This document shows, piece after piece, positions 24,639-35,152 of a stretch of DNA of 40,875 bases; positions within the stretch are counted from its first letter, which is position 1; every line of letters begins with the position of its first letter. Made by a program: the position numbers and the translations under genes. Where the stretch lies: the NCBI RefSeq assembly GCF_001886265.1, contig NZ_JXLE01000021.1, forward strand, positions 1 through 40,875. Reading direction: 5' to 3'. The notes under the pieces are model-generated. The model did not search any database. It worked only from the letters and a program-made list of their open reading frames with translations, and was not told the origin of the DNA. This stretch comes from Enterococcus thailandicus. Lineage in GTDB: Bacteria > Bacillota > Bacilli > Lactobacillales > Enterococcaceae.

Positions 24639-26075
24639 ATGGATAAGTTTTTCGGATTGAAGGAAAACAAAACAAATGTATCAACAGAAATAATGGCGGG
24701 GGTTACAACATTCTTTGCAATGAGCTACATTCTTTTTGTTAACCCAACGATTTTATCAGCTTCAGGAATGCCATTTCAAGCAGTTTTCTTGGCAACAATT
24801 ATTGCTTCGGTTATCGGGACGTTAGTAATGGGCTTGTTTGCGAATGTTCCTTACGCACAAGCACCAGGGATGGGTTTGAATGCCTTCTTTACTTTTACTG
24901 TCGTGTTTGGTCTTGGTTATTCTTGGCAAGAAGCTTTAGCAATGGTCTTTATTTGTGGGTTGATTAATATTTTTATTACAGTAACAAAAATTCGAAAAAT
25001 GATTATTCACGCAATTCCAGAAAGTTTACAACACGCCATTGGGGGCGGTATTGGAATCTTCGTTGCGTATGTGGGAATCAAAAATGCAGGGTTCCTTTCT
25101 TTCAGTGCGGATCAATCAGCAATCACGAGTTCTGTAGTTGAAGGTGGTAAGGCAACAAACGTAACAATTAATGGTGGAATTGTTCCAGCCTTAGCAAATT
25201 TCAATAATGCACCCATTTTATTAGCAGTTATTGGTTTAGTTATTACAGCAATTTTAGTAGTTAAAAATGTGCGTGGTGCAATGCTGATTGGTATTGTAGT
25301 GACAACTATCTTAGGTGTATTGATGGGTGTGGTCGATCTTCAAGCGATTGATTGGCAAGCTAATTCATTAGGAAACTCAGTTAAAGAATTAGGAACAACT
25401 TTTGGTGCTGCTTTTGGAGCAGAGGGAATGCAATCTTTATTCAGTGATAGTTCAAGACTTCCACAAGTTTTAATGACAATCATTGCGTTTAGTTTATCAG
25501 ATACATTTGACACGATTGGTACATTTATCGGAACGGGACGTCGTACAGGCATTTTCTCAAAAGAAGATGAGGATGCATTGGAAGATGGAAAAGGATTCAA
25601 AACAAAAATGGATAAAGCTTTGTTTGCTGATGCAATTGCAACTTCAGTTGGTGCAATTTTTGGTACGTCAAATACAACAACGTATGTCGAATCTGCTGCC
25701 GGAATTGGTGCGGGTGGTCGAACTGGTTTAACGTCGGTAGTCGTTGCAATCTTATTTGCACTAAGCAGTTTATTCTCTCCATTGATTGCTATTGTTCCTG
25801 CACAAGCAACGGCGTCTGCTTTGATTTTAGTCGGTGTAATGATGATGGCTTCATTTGCAGATATCAAATGGGCGAATCTTGATGAAGCTTTACCTGCTTT
25901 CTTTGCTTCAATTTTTATGGGTCTTTGCTATAGCATTTCTTATGGGATTGCTGCTGGTTTTATCATGTATACAATTGTGAAGGTAGTTAAAGGACAAGCA
26001 AAAGAAGTATCGCTTGCTTTGTGGGTAGTTGATATTTTATTTATCTTAAACTTTATTATTTTAGCGACAATCTAA
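24639..26075 (+). CDS. NCS2-family purine permease (hypoxanthine/guanine type)
   Basis: A 478-residue membrane protein with about 12-13 hydrophobic segments, of the AzgA/PbuG/PbuO branch of NCS2 nucleobase:cation symporters. The N terminus (FFGLKENKTNVSTEIMAGVTTFFAMSYILFVNP) is diagnostic, as are NVPYAQAPGMGLNAFFTFTVV, PESLQHAIGGGIGIFVAYVGIKNAG, and DTFDTIGTFIGTGRRTG with the substrate-site Asp/Thr residues, then TSNTTTYVESAAGIGAGGRTG. GGGAGTGG lies 7-8 nt before ATG 24639; the upstream in-frame ATG at 24564 has no such site. It should import guanine, hypoxanthine or adenine. No purine riboswitch was found in the leader. Confidence 0.92.
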   Translation: MDKFFGLKENKTNVSTEIMAGVTTFFAMSYILFVNPTILSASGMPFQAVFLATIIASVIGTLVMGLFANVPYAQAPGMGLNAFFTFTVVFGLGYSWQEALAMVFICGLINIFITVTKIRKMIIHAIPESLQHAIGGGIGIFVAYVGIKNAGFLSFSADQSAITSSVVEGGKATNVTINGGIVPALANFNNAPILLAVIGLVITAILVVKNVRGAMLIGIVVTTILGVLMGVVDLQAIDWQANSLGNSVKELGTTFGAAFGAEGMQSLFSDSSRLPQVLMTIIAFSLSDTFDTIGTFIGTGRRTGIFSKEDEDALEDGKGFKTKMDKALFADAIATSVGAIFGTSNTTTYVESAAGIGAGGRTGLTSVVVAILFALSSLFSPLIAIVPAQATASALILVGVMMMASFADIKWANLDEALPAFFASIFMGLCYSISYGIAAGFIMYTIVKVVKGQAKEVSLALWVVDILFILNFIILATI

Positions 26076-26130
26076 ACTAGTTAAGTAAATGAAACAAATC
26101 AATCAAAAATATCTCTGTTAAAATTTTTAA

Positions 26131-26170
26131 GGCAAAGAGTACGTCTGTTGACGATACTTTTTGTCTTTTT
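26131..26170 (+). terminator. Terminator after the NCS2 gene
   Basis: GGCAAAGAGTACGTC pairs with GACGATACTTTTTGTC (one bulged A) around TGTT, followed by a T run. Confidence 0.75.
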
Positions 26171-26233
26171 ATTTAGTTGAGTAATAGAAAAGTCAGAATT
26201 TTTTGTCTTTTTTTGTTTTTGCTTTCACATTCG

Positions 26234-26262
26234 TTGCTTGTTGCTTTAAAAATAGGTATGAT
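26234..26262 (+). promoter_or_regulatory. Promoter of the pmrA-like exporter gene
   Basis: TTGCTT, 17 bp, TATGAT; 27 nt before the start codon. Confidence 0.65.
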
Positions 26263-26288
26263 GAAGAAAGATGAAAGAGGGATGATGA

Positions 26289-27485
26289 ATGGGGATTAAA
26301 TGGAGAAAGAATTTAATTATTGCATGGATTGGTTGTTTTTTCACTGGTGCAAGTATTAGTTTAGTCATGCCGTTTATTCCTGTTTACGTCGAACAACTAG
26401 GGACGCCTCAAGATCAGGTTGAATTATTTTCTGGATTAGCGATTTCAGTTACTGCTTTTGCAGCAGCAATTGTTGCACCGGTTTGGGGAAATTTAGCAGA
26501 TCGAAAAGGGCGGAAAATTATGATGGTTCGAGCGGCAGCGGGAATGACAATCACCATGGGCTCACTGGCTTTTGTTCCTAATGTGTATTGGCTGTTAATT
26601 ATGCGCTTCTTTAATGGAATTTTATCTGGATATATTCCAAATGCTACAGCAATGATTGCATCACAAGCGCCGAAGGAAAAAAGTGGTTGGGCATTAGGGA
26701 CACTTTCGACTGGAGCAATTGCAGGGAATTTGATTGGTCCGTCCATGGGTGGTGCGTTAGCGCAATGGTTTGGCATGGAGAACGTCTTTATTATTACGGG
26801 TGCAGTACTTTTAGTAACGACAATCTTAACAATTTTTCTAGTAAAAGAGGATTTCCATCCAGTTGAGAAGAAAGATTTAGTCAGCACAAAAGAAATTTTT
26901 TCAAAAATGGATCATTTCTCTATTTTAGTGGGACTATTTATCACAACATTGATTTTACAAATTGGTGTGACTAGTATCAGTCCAATCTTAACGTTGTATA
27001 TTCGCCAATTGAGCGGAGATATCAATAATGTTCTCTTTATTAGTGGGTTGATCGTTTCAGTTGCTGGGGTTTCAGCGGTACTGTCTTCTCCCAAATTAGG
27101 GAAGCTAGGGGATAAAATCGGTAACCATAAAGTGTTGCTTGCTGGATTGGTCTTATCGTTTTGTTGTTACCTTCCTATGGCATTCGTTCAAACACCGTTG
27201 CAGTTAGGGATTTTACGTTTTATTTTGGGCTTTTCAACTGGAGCATTGATGCCTTCGATTAATACGTTGATTAGCAAAATCACGCCTCAAGAAGGTGTGA
27301 GTCGAGTGTATAGTTACAATCAAATGTTTAGTAATTTTGGGCAGGTTTTAGGACCAATGCTCGGTTCGACTGTTGCCCATTCATTTGGTTACAGTGCGGT
27401 GTTTGTGGTAACCAGTTGTTTTGTCTTATCGAATATCGGACTCTCGCTTTTTAATTTTAGAAAGGTTTTACGTAGTAAATTTTAA
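26289..27485 (+). CDS. pmrA: MFS multidrug exporter, DHA1 family, PmrA-like
   Basis: A 398-residue, 12-TM drug:H+ antiporter. The N terminus (WRKNLIIAWIGCFFTGASISLVMPFIPVYVEQLG) and VWGNLADRKGRKIMMVRAAAGMTITMGSLAFVPN (motif A, about 67-100) resemble what I recall of Streptococcus pneumoniae PmrA along their whole length; the antiporter motif C region reads LGTLSTGAIAGNLIGPSMGG (about 136-155). PmrA-type pumps export fluoroquinolones and dyes, but many orthologues add little resistance, so the symbol gives the family only. GAGGG lies about 7 nt before ATG 26289. It is a single-gene unit with its own promoter and terminator. Confidence 0.88.
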   Translation: MGIKWRKNLIIAWIGCFFTGASISLVMPFIPVYVEQLGTPQDQVELFSGLAISVTAFAAAIVAPVWGNLADRKGRKIMMVRAAAGMTITMGSLAFVPNVYWLLIMRFFNGILSGYIPNATAMIASQAPKEKSGWALGTLSTGAIAGNLIGPSMGGALAQWFGMENVFIITGAVLLVTTILTIFLVKEDFHPVEKKDLVSTKEIFSKMDHFSILVGLFITTLILQIGVTSISPILTLYIRQLSGDINNVLFISGLIVSVAGVSAVLSSPKLGKLGDKIGNHKVLLAGLVLSFCCYLPMAFVQTPLQLGILRFILGFSTGALMPSINTLISKITPQEGVSRVYSYNQMFSNFGQVLGPMLGSTVAHSFGYSAVFVVTSCFVLSNIGLSLFNFRKVLRSKF

Positions 27486-27506
27486 AAAAAACGAATCGTA
27501 GACAAA

Positions 27507-27544
27507 AAAACAGATTGGGAAAACTTGCTTTCCCAATCTGTTTT
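27507..27544. terminator. Bidirectional terminator between the exporter and the DUF2929 gene
   Basis: Perfect 16-bp stem AAAACAGATTGGGAAA/TTTCCCAATCTGTTTT with a 6-nt loop and A/T runs. Confidence 0.93.
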
Positions 27545-27550
27545 GATTTA

Positions 27551-27739
27551 CTATGAGTGCGATGAGGCTTCTTTTTTTGTTGGAGCAACTGCACCGATTA
27601 AGATGATAATGATACCGGCAATTAGTGACATAATTGCTGTCAAAGCAAAATCGTAAGTTCCTTTTGTCAAGGCACTACCAATGTAACCAACAACTTGTCC
27701 TAAAACTAGGGACCAAAATAACGTTACAATATATCGCAT
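27551..27739 (-). CDS. DUF2929 family small membrane protein (YjzD-like)
   Basis: A 62-residue protein with two membrane segments: MRYIVTLFWSLVLGQVVGYIGSALTKGTYDF and TAIMSLIAGIIIILIGAVAP, followed by a charged tail (TKKEASSHS). The opening MRYIVTLFWSxxLGQVVGYI is typical of DUF2929, found across Firmicutes and often encoded beside dnaE, as here. Its function is unknown. AGAGGTG lies 6 nt before ATG 27739, so the GTG at 27748 is not used. It is divergent from dnaE with a 19-bp palindrome between them. Confidence 0.85.
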   Translation of the reverse strand: MRYIVTLFWSLVLGQVVGYIGSALTKGTYDFALTAIMSLIAGIIIILIGAVAPTKKEASSHS

Positions 27740-27796
27740 GAAGAACACCTCTTTTCTATCCCAATTTTAACAGAATTTTTTTGAATGTAAAGCAAG

Positions 27797-27815
27797 GTAC
27801 AATGCTTAATTGTAC
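27797..27815. promoter_or_regulatory. Perfect inverted repeat between the divergent DUF2929 and dnaE genes
   Basis: GTACAAT-GCTTA-ATTGTAC lies 42 nt before dnaE and 57 nt before the DUF2929 start. TACAAT and TTGTAC inside it resemble promoter boxes on both strands, so it may be an operator or part of overlapping promoters. Confidence 0.5.
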
Positions 27816-27857
27816 TAACGATAGTGAATTTTAACGAAAAAAAAGGCGGAATGCAAG

Positions 27858-30800
27858 ATGTTTTTTCCACAACTGTATACGAGAACTTCATATTCTTTGT
27901 TACAAAGTACAATTCGCATCCGAGAGTATGTCCGTGAAGCTAAAAAACTTGGATACACTTATTTAGCTATCACTGATGAGGATGTTTTGTACGGCGCCGC
28001 AGAATTTTACCAAGAGTGCGTCAAAGAAGGAATCAAACCAATTATTGGCCTACATCTTGAGTACACTTTTGAAGACAAAGACTACGGACTGTTAGTTTAT
28101 GCAAAAGACAAGATTGGTTACCAACAATTGATGAATGTTTCGAGTAAAAAAATGATTGAAGGTACTATTGAACTGAACACATGGACGAAGACGGACCACT
28201 TGATTTTGATTGTGCCAGATAGTCATTCGATTGCAAATGATTATGGCACGGCAGAAACGTTTGCTAGTCATTGGCAAATGCTAAAAGAAAAAGTCCATTT
28301 CCACGATTTTTATGTGGGTGTAACTGGCCAAACCGTTTCGGATTCTAAAGAATGGTACGAGTTTCTGTCAGCTGAAGAGGAACAACTGTGTGCATTACAT
28401 CCGATTGCAAGCTTGCATCAGGAAGATTTGTTTGCATTGGAAACAATGAAACATATAAAAGAAGGTACACAGATTTCGCCAGAAGAATTAGCAGATAGTA
28501 GTCAACTAGAAAATAAAAACTTTCTTGAATCAGAGAGTAAGATGATTCAAAAATTTAATGAACGATATACGTACAAAGTTCTTGAGACAACTCAAAAATT
28601 AGCTGAATCTGTGAATTTTGAGTTTCAATTTCATCAAAAACTGCTACCGCATTATCCAGTACCAAATGATGAATCGGCAGCGGTATACCTCAAACAATTG
28701 TGTCAAAATCAGTTATCAAAAAGAGTAGAATCTTTGACACCAGAATATCAACAACGTTTAGACTATGAATTAAAAATTATTCATCAAATGGGATTTGACG
28801 ATTACTTTTTAATCGTGTGGGATGTGATGGCTTTTGCACACAAACAAAAAATCGTTACTGGCGCGGGGCGTGGATCAGCTGCGGGTTCATTAGTTGCTTA
28901 TGTTTTGGCAATCACAGATGTGGATCCTTTGAAATATAATTTGCTCTTTGAACGTTTTTTAAATCCAGAACGTTACACAATGCCTGATATTGACTTGGAT
29001 ATTCCTGATAATAAACGTGAAGAAGTCTTGAATTATGTCCGAGAAAAATACGGGCAGTATCATATGGCACAGATTGCAACTTTTGGAACAATGGCTGCCA
29101 AAATGGTATTAAGAGACGTTGCGCGAGTATTTGGTGTTTCACAAAGTGAGGCAAATCGCTGGTCAAAGGCGATCCCTAATCAATTAAAAATCACCTTGTC
29201 ACAAGCTTACCAAACTTCGAATAAACTAGTTGAATTGGTGCAGGCAAATAAAAAAAATCAATTACTGTTTCAAACAGCGACCATTTTAGAAGGGCTGCCA
29301 CGTCACATATCGACGCATGCGGCAGGGGTGGTATTGAGCGACCGCAATCTATTAGAGCTAGTTCCTTTACAACAGGGATCAGACGAAGCTTTTTTAACGC
29401 AATATACCATGAATGCCGTAGAAGAAATCGGATTGCTGAAAATGGATTTCTTAGGTTTACGGAACTTATCAATTATTGATTATGCGCTTAAATCAATCAA
29501 ACGTGTAGAAAAAATCGACCTTCAACTTAAGCAAATACCACTGGATGATGCGAAAACTTTCCGATTGTTTCAAAAAGGGGAGACAACCGGCGTCTTTCAA
29601 TTTGAATCGGCAGGAATTCGAAATGTTTTACGGCGTTTGGGACCAGAAAATATTGAAGATATCGCTGCTGTCAACGCTTTGTATCGTCCTGGACCTATGC
29701 AAAATATTGATACCTTTATTGCACGAAAAAAAGGGAAAGAGGTTATTCAATACCCGGATGACGCATTAAAACCAATTTTGGAAAATACCTATGGAGTTAT
29801 TGTGTATCAGGAACAAATCATGCAGATTGCTTCAACGATGGCTGGATTTTCTTTAGGTCAGGCAGATATTTTACGACGTGCAATTAGTAAGAAGAAAAAG
29901 GAAGTTATTGATAGAGAAAGAGAACACTTTGTAACTGGTTCACTAGCGCAAGGATATTCTAAGGAAAAGGCAATTGAAGTGTACGATTATATCGAGCGTT
30001 TTGCTAATTATGGATTTAATCGTTCACATGCATTCGCTTATTCATTTGTTGGGTTTCAAATGGCTTATCTCAAAGCACATTATTCAGGAGCATTCTTTAC
30101 TAGTTTGATGAATGCCGTGCGACACAATACCGCTAAGCTTAAAGAATACCTTGCTGAAGCTAGAAAGAACAAGTTAACGCTGAGTCCGCCTTCCATCAAT
30201 CAAAGCGCTTATGGGTTTGAATTAGTCAATTCGCAATTGATTCGTTTTGGTTTGACAGCAATCAAAGGGGTACGGCGAGATTTTGTAGAAGAGATTATCA
30301 ATGAAAGAAAAACAAATGGTTCGTTCAAATCTGTCGATGAGTTTTTGATTCGTATAGATAAGCGATGGCTCAAAGAAGATATCCTGAAACCTTTAGTTGC
30401 TGTAGGTGTATTCGATGAGTTAGAAAAAAATCGTAAGCAGCTCATGCTCGATTTAGAAGGAAAGATCCAAAACGTTCAATACAGTAGCGGCAGTTTGGAC
30501 TTGATGGAAATCATGGCGTTGAAGGAAGAAGAAATTGCAGATTATTCATTAGATGAACGTTTGACACTAGAAGAAGAATATCTTGGTGTTTATTTATCTG
30601 GTCATCCAACAGAAGGATATGAGCGATTGCGTTTAGCTAAACGTGTTCAATTGATTACCGAAATTGTGCCTCAGCAGACAGTAAGTTTGTTATTGTACAT
30701 CAAAAATATTCGTGAAATTCGGACAAAAAAAGGAGAAAGAATGGCTTTCGTGGAAGGAACGGATAGCTCAGGTGAAGTAACAGTTACTGTTTTTCCTAAG

Positions 30801-31172
30801 CTGTATCGCCAATTCAGAAATCTTTTTGAAGTGAATCACGTACTGTTTGTACAAGGTCGTAGTGAAATAAGTCGCTATAACCAAGAATTACAATTGATTG
30901 GCGAAACATTTGCAGATGCGAAAGAATTTGAGAAAAACTTTCCAGATCAAACTTGTTATTTAAGAATCACAGAAGGACAAGAAGACCATGAAACAATGCG
31001 TCAATTGAAAACAATTTTTCAGAAACATCCCGGATACATTCCAGTTGTTTTATACTATGAAAAAACACAACGGAAAATCGTGTTATCAGAGGAAAACTGG
31101 GTAGATGGGAGTAAGAGTCTGCGAGGACAGCTTTCTTATTTACTTCAAGAGGAAAATGTTGTTTTCAAATAA
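27858..31172 (+). CDS. dnaE: DNA polymerase III alpha subunit DnaE
   Basis: A 1104-residue C-family polymerase; in Firmicutes DnaE extends primers and hands over to PolC. The catalytic aspartates are in MPDIDLDIPD (about 375-383), with the phosphate-binding motif VTGAGRGSAAGSLVAYVLAIT (about 334-354) and the later NALYRPGPMQNIDTFIARKKG and YGFNRSHAFAYSFVGFQMAYLK. A tandem helix-hairpin-helix segment and an OB fold (near 955-1020) follow. At the N terminus the PHP metal motif normally read HxHxxYS is LYTRTSYSLL, so PHP-type nuclease activity is unlikely. GGCGG lies 8 nt before ATG 27858. The length is usual for the short DnaE type. Confidence 0.96.
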   Translation: MFFPQLYTRTSYSLLQSTIRIREYVREAKKLGYTYLAITDEDVLYGAAEFYQECVKEGIKPIIGLHLEYTFEDKDYGLLVYAKDKIGYQQLMNVSSKKMIEGTIELNTWTKTDHLILIVPDSHSIANDYGTAETFASHWQMLKEKVHFHDFYVGVTGQTVSDSKEWYEFLSAEEEQLCALHPIASLHQEDLFALETMKHIKEGTQISPEELADSSQLENKNFLESESKMIQKFNERYTYKVLETTQKLAESVNFEFQFHQKLLPHYPVPNDESAAVYLKQLCQNQLSKRVESLTPEYQQRLDYELKIIHQMGFDDYFLIVWDVMAFAHKQKIVTGAGRGSAAGSLVAYVLAITDVDPLKYNLLFERFLNPERYTMPDIDLDIPDNKREEVLNYVREKYGQYHMAQIATFGTMAAKMVLRDVARVFGVSQSEANRWSKAIPNQLKITLSQAYQTSNKLVELVQANKKNQLLFQTATILEGLPRHISTHAAGVVLSDRNLLELVPLQQGSDEAFLTQYTMNAVEEIGLLKMDFLGLRNLSIIDYALKSIKRVEKIDLQLKQIPLDDAKTFRLFQKGETTGVFQFESAGIRNVLRRLGPENIEDIAAVNALYRPGPMQNIDTFIARKKGKEVIQYPDDALKPILENTYGVIVYQEQIMQIASTMAGFSLGQADILRRAISKKKKEVIDREREHFVTGSLAQGYSKEKAIEVYDYIERFANYGFNRSHAFAYSFVGFQMAYLKAHYSGAFFTSLMNAVRHNTAKLKEYLAEARKNKLTLSPPSINQSAYGFELVNSQLIRFGLTAIKGVRRDFVEEIINERKTNGSFKSVDEFLIRIDKRWLKEDILKPLVAVGVFDELEKNRKQLMLDLEGKIQNVQYSSGSLDLMEIMALKEEEIADYSLDERLTLEEEYLGVYLSGHPTEGYERLRLAKRVQLITEIVPQQTVSLLLYIKNIREIRTKKGERMAFVEGTDSSGEVTVTVFPKLYRQFRNLFEVNHVLFVQGRSEISRYNQELQLIGETFADAKEFEKNFPDQTCYLRITEGQEDHETMRQLKTIFQKHPGYIPVVLYYEKTQRKIVLSEENWVDGSKSLRGQLSYLLQEENVVFK

Positions 31173-31229
31173 GTTACGGTAAAAAATACTACGTGCTTTC
31201 ATTTTTTTTCATTTTTTTAGCTATTAATC

Positions 31230-31258
31230 AAGACAAGTTAGAAAAATAATGTTAGAAT
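31230..31258 (+). promoter_or_regulatory. pfkA-pyk promoter
   Basis: AAGACA, 17 bp, TAGAAT; leader of about 75 nt before pfkA. No cre site was recognised here. Confidence 0.55.
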
Positions 31259-31263
31259 GTTAG

Positions 31264-32301
<1,038 letters not shown>

Positions 32302-32431
32302 TTTGATTTAATCAAAGGAATGAATAAGACCAGAGCAAACTTTGTTTGACTCAACTGAACTATCTATAATTAATAGCTATTTAAGCTGTAAAGCTTTAAA
32401 TAAACAAAATTGAATGGGAGCGTTTTGTAAA

Positions 32432-34216
32432 ATGAAAAAAACCAAAATCGTTAGTACATTAGGACCAGCAAGTAATTCAGTAGAAACTATTTCTAAACTG
32501 ATCGAATCTGGAGCAAATGTCTTCCGTTTTAACTTCTCACATGGAGATCATGAAGAACAATTATCACGTATGGTAATGGTTCGTGAAGCCGTTAAAAAAA
32601 CAGGCAAAGATGTAGGTATCCTTTTAGATACTAAAGGTGCAGAAATCCGTACAACAGTTCAAGGAACAACAGAAGCTGATTTTGGCCGTGCCGGCTATAT
32701 CAAATTCGAAGTTGGAGATCAAACTCGTATCTCTATGGACCCTGAACATGTTGGTTCAAAAGAAAAAATCGCTGTAACTTATCCTGGATTGTTTGAAGAC
32801 GTTCACGTTGGTGGACACATCTTATTCGATGATGGTCTTATTGACATGGAAATCGTTGAAAAAGACGAAGCAAACCGTGAATTAGTTGTAGTAGTTAAAA
32901 ATGCAGGTATGCTAGGATCACGTAAAGGTGTTAACGCACCAGGCGTATCAATCAGCTTACCAGGTATTACAGAAAAAGATGCTGACGATATCCGTTTCGG
33001 TTTAGATAACGACATCGACTTTATCGCTGCAAGTTTTGTACGTAAAGCACAAGACGTTTTAGATATTCGTGAAATTTTAGAAGAAAAAAATATGACACAC
33101 GTTCAAATTTTCCCTAAAATTGAATCTGAAGAAGGTATCGACAACATCGACGAAATCATCAAAGTTTCTGATGGTGTTATGATTGCTCGTGGTGACATGG
33201 GTGTTGAAATTCCAGCTGAATTAGTACCAATGGTTCAAAAACGTATCATTAAAAAATGTAACGCTGCTGGTATCCCAGTTATTACAGCTACACAAATGTT
33301 AGAATCAATGCAAGAAAACCCACGTCCAACACGTGCCGAAGCATCTGACGTTGCCAACGCTGTATTTGATGGTACAGACGCAACAATGTTATCAGGTGAA
33401 TCTGCAAATGGTGACTACCCTGTAGAAGCTGTTTCAACAATGGCTCGTATTGACCAAGAAGCTGAAAAAGCTTTAGCTGAATTAGGTACATTCCAAATCA
33501 ATCAATTTGACAAAACTGATGTTACTGAAACAATCGGTTTGTCAGTAGCTCGTGCTGCTAAAAACTTAGGTGTTAAAACAATCGTTGCTGCAACTGAGTC
33601 TGGTTACACAGCTAAAATGATTTCTAAATACCGTCCAGATGCTGACATCTTGGCAGTTACATTTGACGAACGCACAAAACGTGGTTTGATGTTAAACTGG
33701 GGCGTATACCCAACAGTTACTGAAAAACCAACAACTACTGATGAAATGTTTGAATTAGCTGCTAAAAAAGCAGTTGAATTAGGCTTTGCTTCAGAAGGCG
33801 ATCTAATCTTGATCACTGCTGGTGTACCAGTTGGTGAACGTGGAACAACTAACGTAATGAAAATTCAAATGATTGGTTCTAAATTATTAGAAGCTCAAGG
33901 CGTTGGCCAAAAATCTGTTGTTGCAAACGCAGTAGTTGCTTCATCTGCTGAAGAAGCAATTAAAAAAGCAAAAGACGGCATGGTATTAGTTGTTCCAACA
34001 ACGGATAAAGAATATATGCCTGCTATTGAAAAAGCAGCAGCAGTCGTAGTTGAAGAAGGCGGCTTAACTTCACACGCAGCAGTTGTAGGTATCGCTCAAG
34101 ACATTCCTGTAATCGTTGGTGCAAAAGACGCGACTTCAACAATCGTTGATGGTGAATTAATTACTGTTGATTCACGTCGTGGTATTGTATACCGTGGCGA
34201 AACAACAGCTATCTAA
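32432..34216 (+). CDS. pyk: Pyruvate kinase with C-terminal PEP-utiliser domain
   Basis: A 594-residue enzyme that transfers phosphate from phosphoenolpyruvate to ADP. The barrel core shows KIVSTLGPASNS, NVFRFNFSHGDHEEQ, the catalytic Lys in FPKIESEEGIDNIDEI, the ligand segment MIARGDMGVEIP and TATQMLESM. After the usual end near residue 475 there is an extra domain with KEYMPAIEKAAAVVVEEGGLTSHAAVVGIAQDIPVIVG, the phosphohistidine-type PEP-utiliser domain found on Bacillus and Enterococcus pyruvate kinases. ATG 32432 is preceded by GGGAGCG; the upstream ATG at 32414 overlaps this site. Strong codon bias. The intergene region to pfkA carries AT-rich inverted repeats but no clear second promoter. 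Confidence 0.97.
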   Translation: MKKTKIVSTLGPASNSVETISKLIESGANVFRFNFSHGDHEEQLSRMVMVREAVKKTGKDVGILLDTKGAEIRTTVQGTTEADFGRAGYIKFEVGDQTRISMDPEHVGSKEKIAVTYPGLFEDVHVGGHILFDDGLIDMEIVEKDEANRELVVVVKNAGMLGSRKGVNAPGVSISLPGITEKDADDIRFGLDNDIDFIAASFVRKAQDVLDIREILEEKNMTHVQIFPKIESEEGIDNIDEIIKVSDGVMIARGDMGVEIPAELVPMVQKRIIKKCNAAGIPVITATQMLESMQENPRPTRAEASDVANAVFDGTDATMLSGESANGDYPVEAVSTMARIDQEAEKALAELGTFQINQFDKTDVTETIGLSVARAAKNLGVKTIVAATESGYTAKMISKYRPDADILAVTFDERTKRGLMLNWGVYPTVTEKPTTTDEMFELAAKKAVELGFASEGDLILITAGVPVGERGTTNVMKIQMIGSKLLEAQGVGQKSVVANAVVASSAEEAIKKAKDGMVLVVPTTDKEYMPAIEKAAAVVVEEGGLTSHAAVVGIAQDIPVIVGAKDATSTIVDGELITVDSRRGIVYRGETTAI

Positions 34217-34231
34217 TTTGCTAGATAGTAT

Positions 34232-34269
34232 AAAAAAAGCAGCTCCTCAATCTGAGGGGCTGTTTTTTT
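34232..34269. terminator. Bidirectional terminator at the end of pyk and the LysR gene
   Basis: AAAAAAAGCAGCTCCTCA pairs with TGAGGGGCTGTTTTTTT around ATC. The LysR stop codon lies inside the hairpin. Confidence 0.9.
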
Positions 34270-35152
34270 GTGTCTGAATAAATTCATTAATGACGCGGAC
34301 AACTTGTTGCTGTAAATCAGTTGGCAATTGCTGTGTGCGCGTGACAAGTGAAATCAGAAAGCGTGGCTGTACAGTGTCAGTTAGTGGAAGTACAACTAAC
34401 TGGTCTTCTGGATGAATCGCAATTTCTGTTAAAAAACCTATACCAACTTGTTCGCGAATCATACTTTTTAAAATGGATAAATCATTGCTTTGATACACAA
34501 TTTTTGGTTCGATGTGTGCTTGTTTTGCTAATTTTGAAAAAGCAGTAGGATGGACGTAATGCTCGTTCAATAAAACAAATTCTTCGCTGATCAATTCTTT
34601 GAACGAAACAGCTTCTTTTTGGGCAAGTGGATGTTCTGGTGAGACAACAATCATAAACCGTTTGTCTAAGAGCAACTGTGTCTCTAAGGACTGATCAACA
34701 ATTGGCTGAGTTGAACCAAGTAAAGCTAAATCAATTTGACCTTGATGAATCATTCCATACAAGTCGCGGGAACCACCATCAATGATTTCTAATTGATTCA
34801 TCAACTTTTGCCTAATGAAGTAACCGGATAATTTTGGAAAATATTCATTTCCAATGATTGGTGGCATGCCAAGACGAATTTTTTTTGTTTGTAGTTGTTG
34901 AATCTCAGCTTTTGCACGAGTGATTTCTTGAAGAATGGACTGTGCGTGGATAAACAGTTGGTGACCAGCTGGTGTGATCAATAGTTCATTGTGCGAGCGA
35001 TCTCGGACGATGAGAACAGCGTTTAATTCTTTTTCAAGCCGTTGGACAGCATAAGTGATTGTGGGTTGGCTAACATGAAATAGATTAGCAACTTTTGTAA
35101 AGTTTTTTAGTTTGACTAATTGAACATAGTATTCAATATCTCGTGTGTTCAT
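34247..35152 (-). CDS. LysR-family transcriptional regulator
   Basis: A 301-residue regulator. The N-terminal winged helix reads IEYYVQLVKLKNFTKVANLFHVSQPTITYAVQRLEKEL (6-43), followed by the linker helix (HAQSILQEITRAKAEIQQL) and a two-lobed periplasmic-binding-type effector domain with IRLGMPPIIGNEYFP, IDLALLGS and MIREQVGIGFLTE. The N terminus recalls MleR-type regulators of malolactic or citrate genes, but no such target gene is nearby, so the specificity is open. GAGAGGAG lies before ATG 35152. It is convergent with pyk; the 405-bp upstream region contains no divergent gene start close by. Confidence 0.92.
   Translation of the reverse strand: MNTRDIEYYVQLVKLKNFTKVANLFHVSQPTITYAVQRLEKELNAVLIVRDRSHNELLITPAGHQLFIHAQSILQEITRAKAEIQQLQTKKIRLGMPPIIGNEYFPKLSGYFIRQKLMNQLEIIDGGSRDLYGMIHQGQIDLALLGSTQPIVDQSLETQLLLDKRFMIVVSPEHPLAQKEAVSFKELISEEFVLLNEHYVHPTAFSKLAKQAHIEPKIVYQSNDLSILKSMIREQVGIGFLTEIAIHPEDQLVVLPLTDTVQPRFLISLVTRTQQLPTDLQQQVVRVINEFIQTQKNSPSD

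Noticed and set aside
25340-25867. 175-codon minus-strand frame inside the permease gene
   Set aside because: It is a shadow of the permease frame, with low complexity and no ribosome site.
32302-32431. Second promoter between pfkA and pyk
   Set aside because: TTGACT and TATAAT-like boxes are present, but the spacing of about 13 bp is too short.
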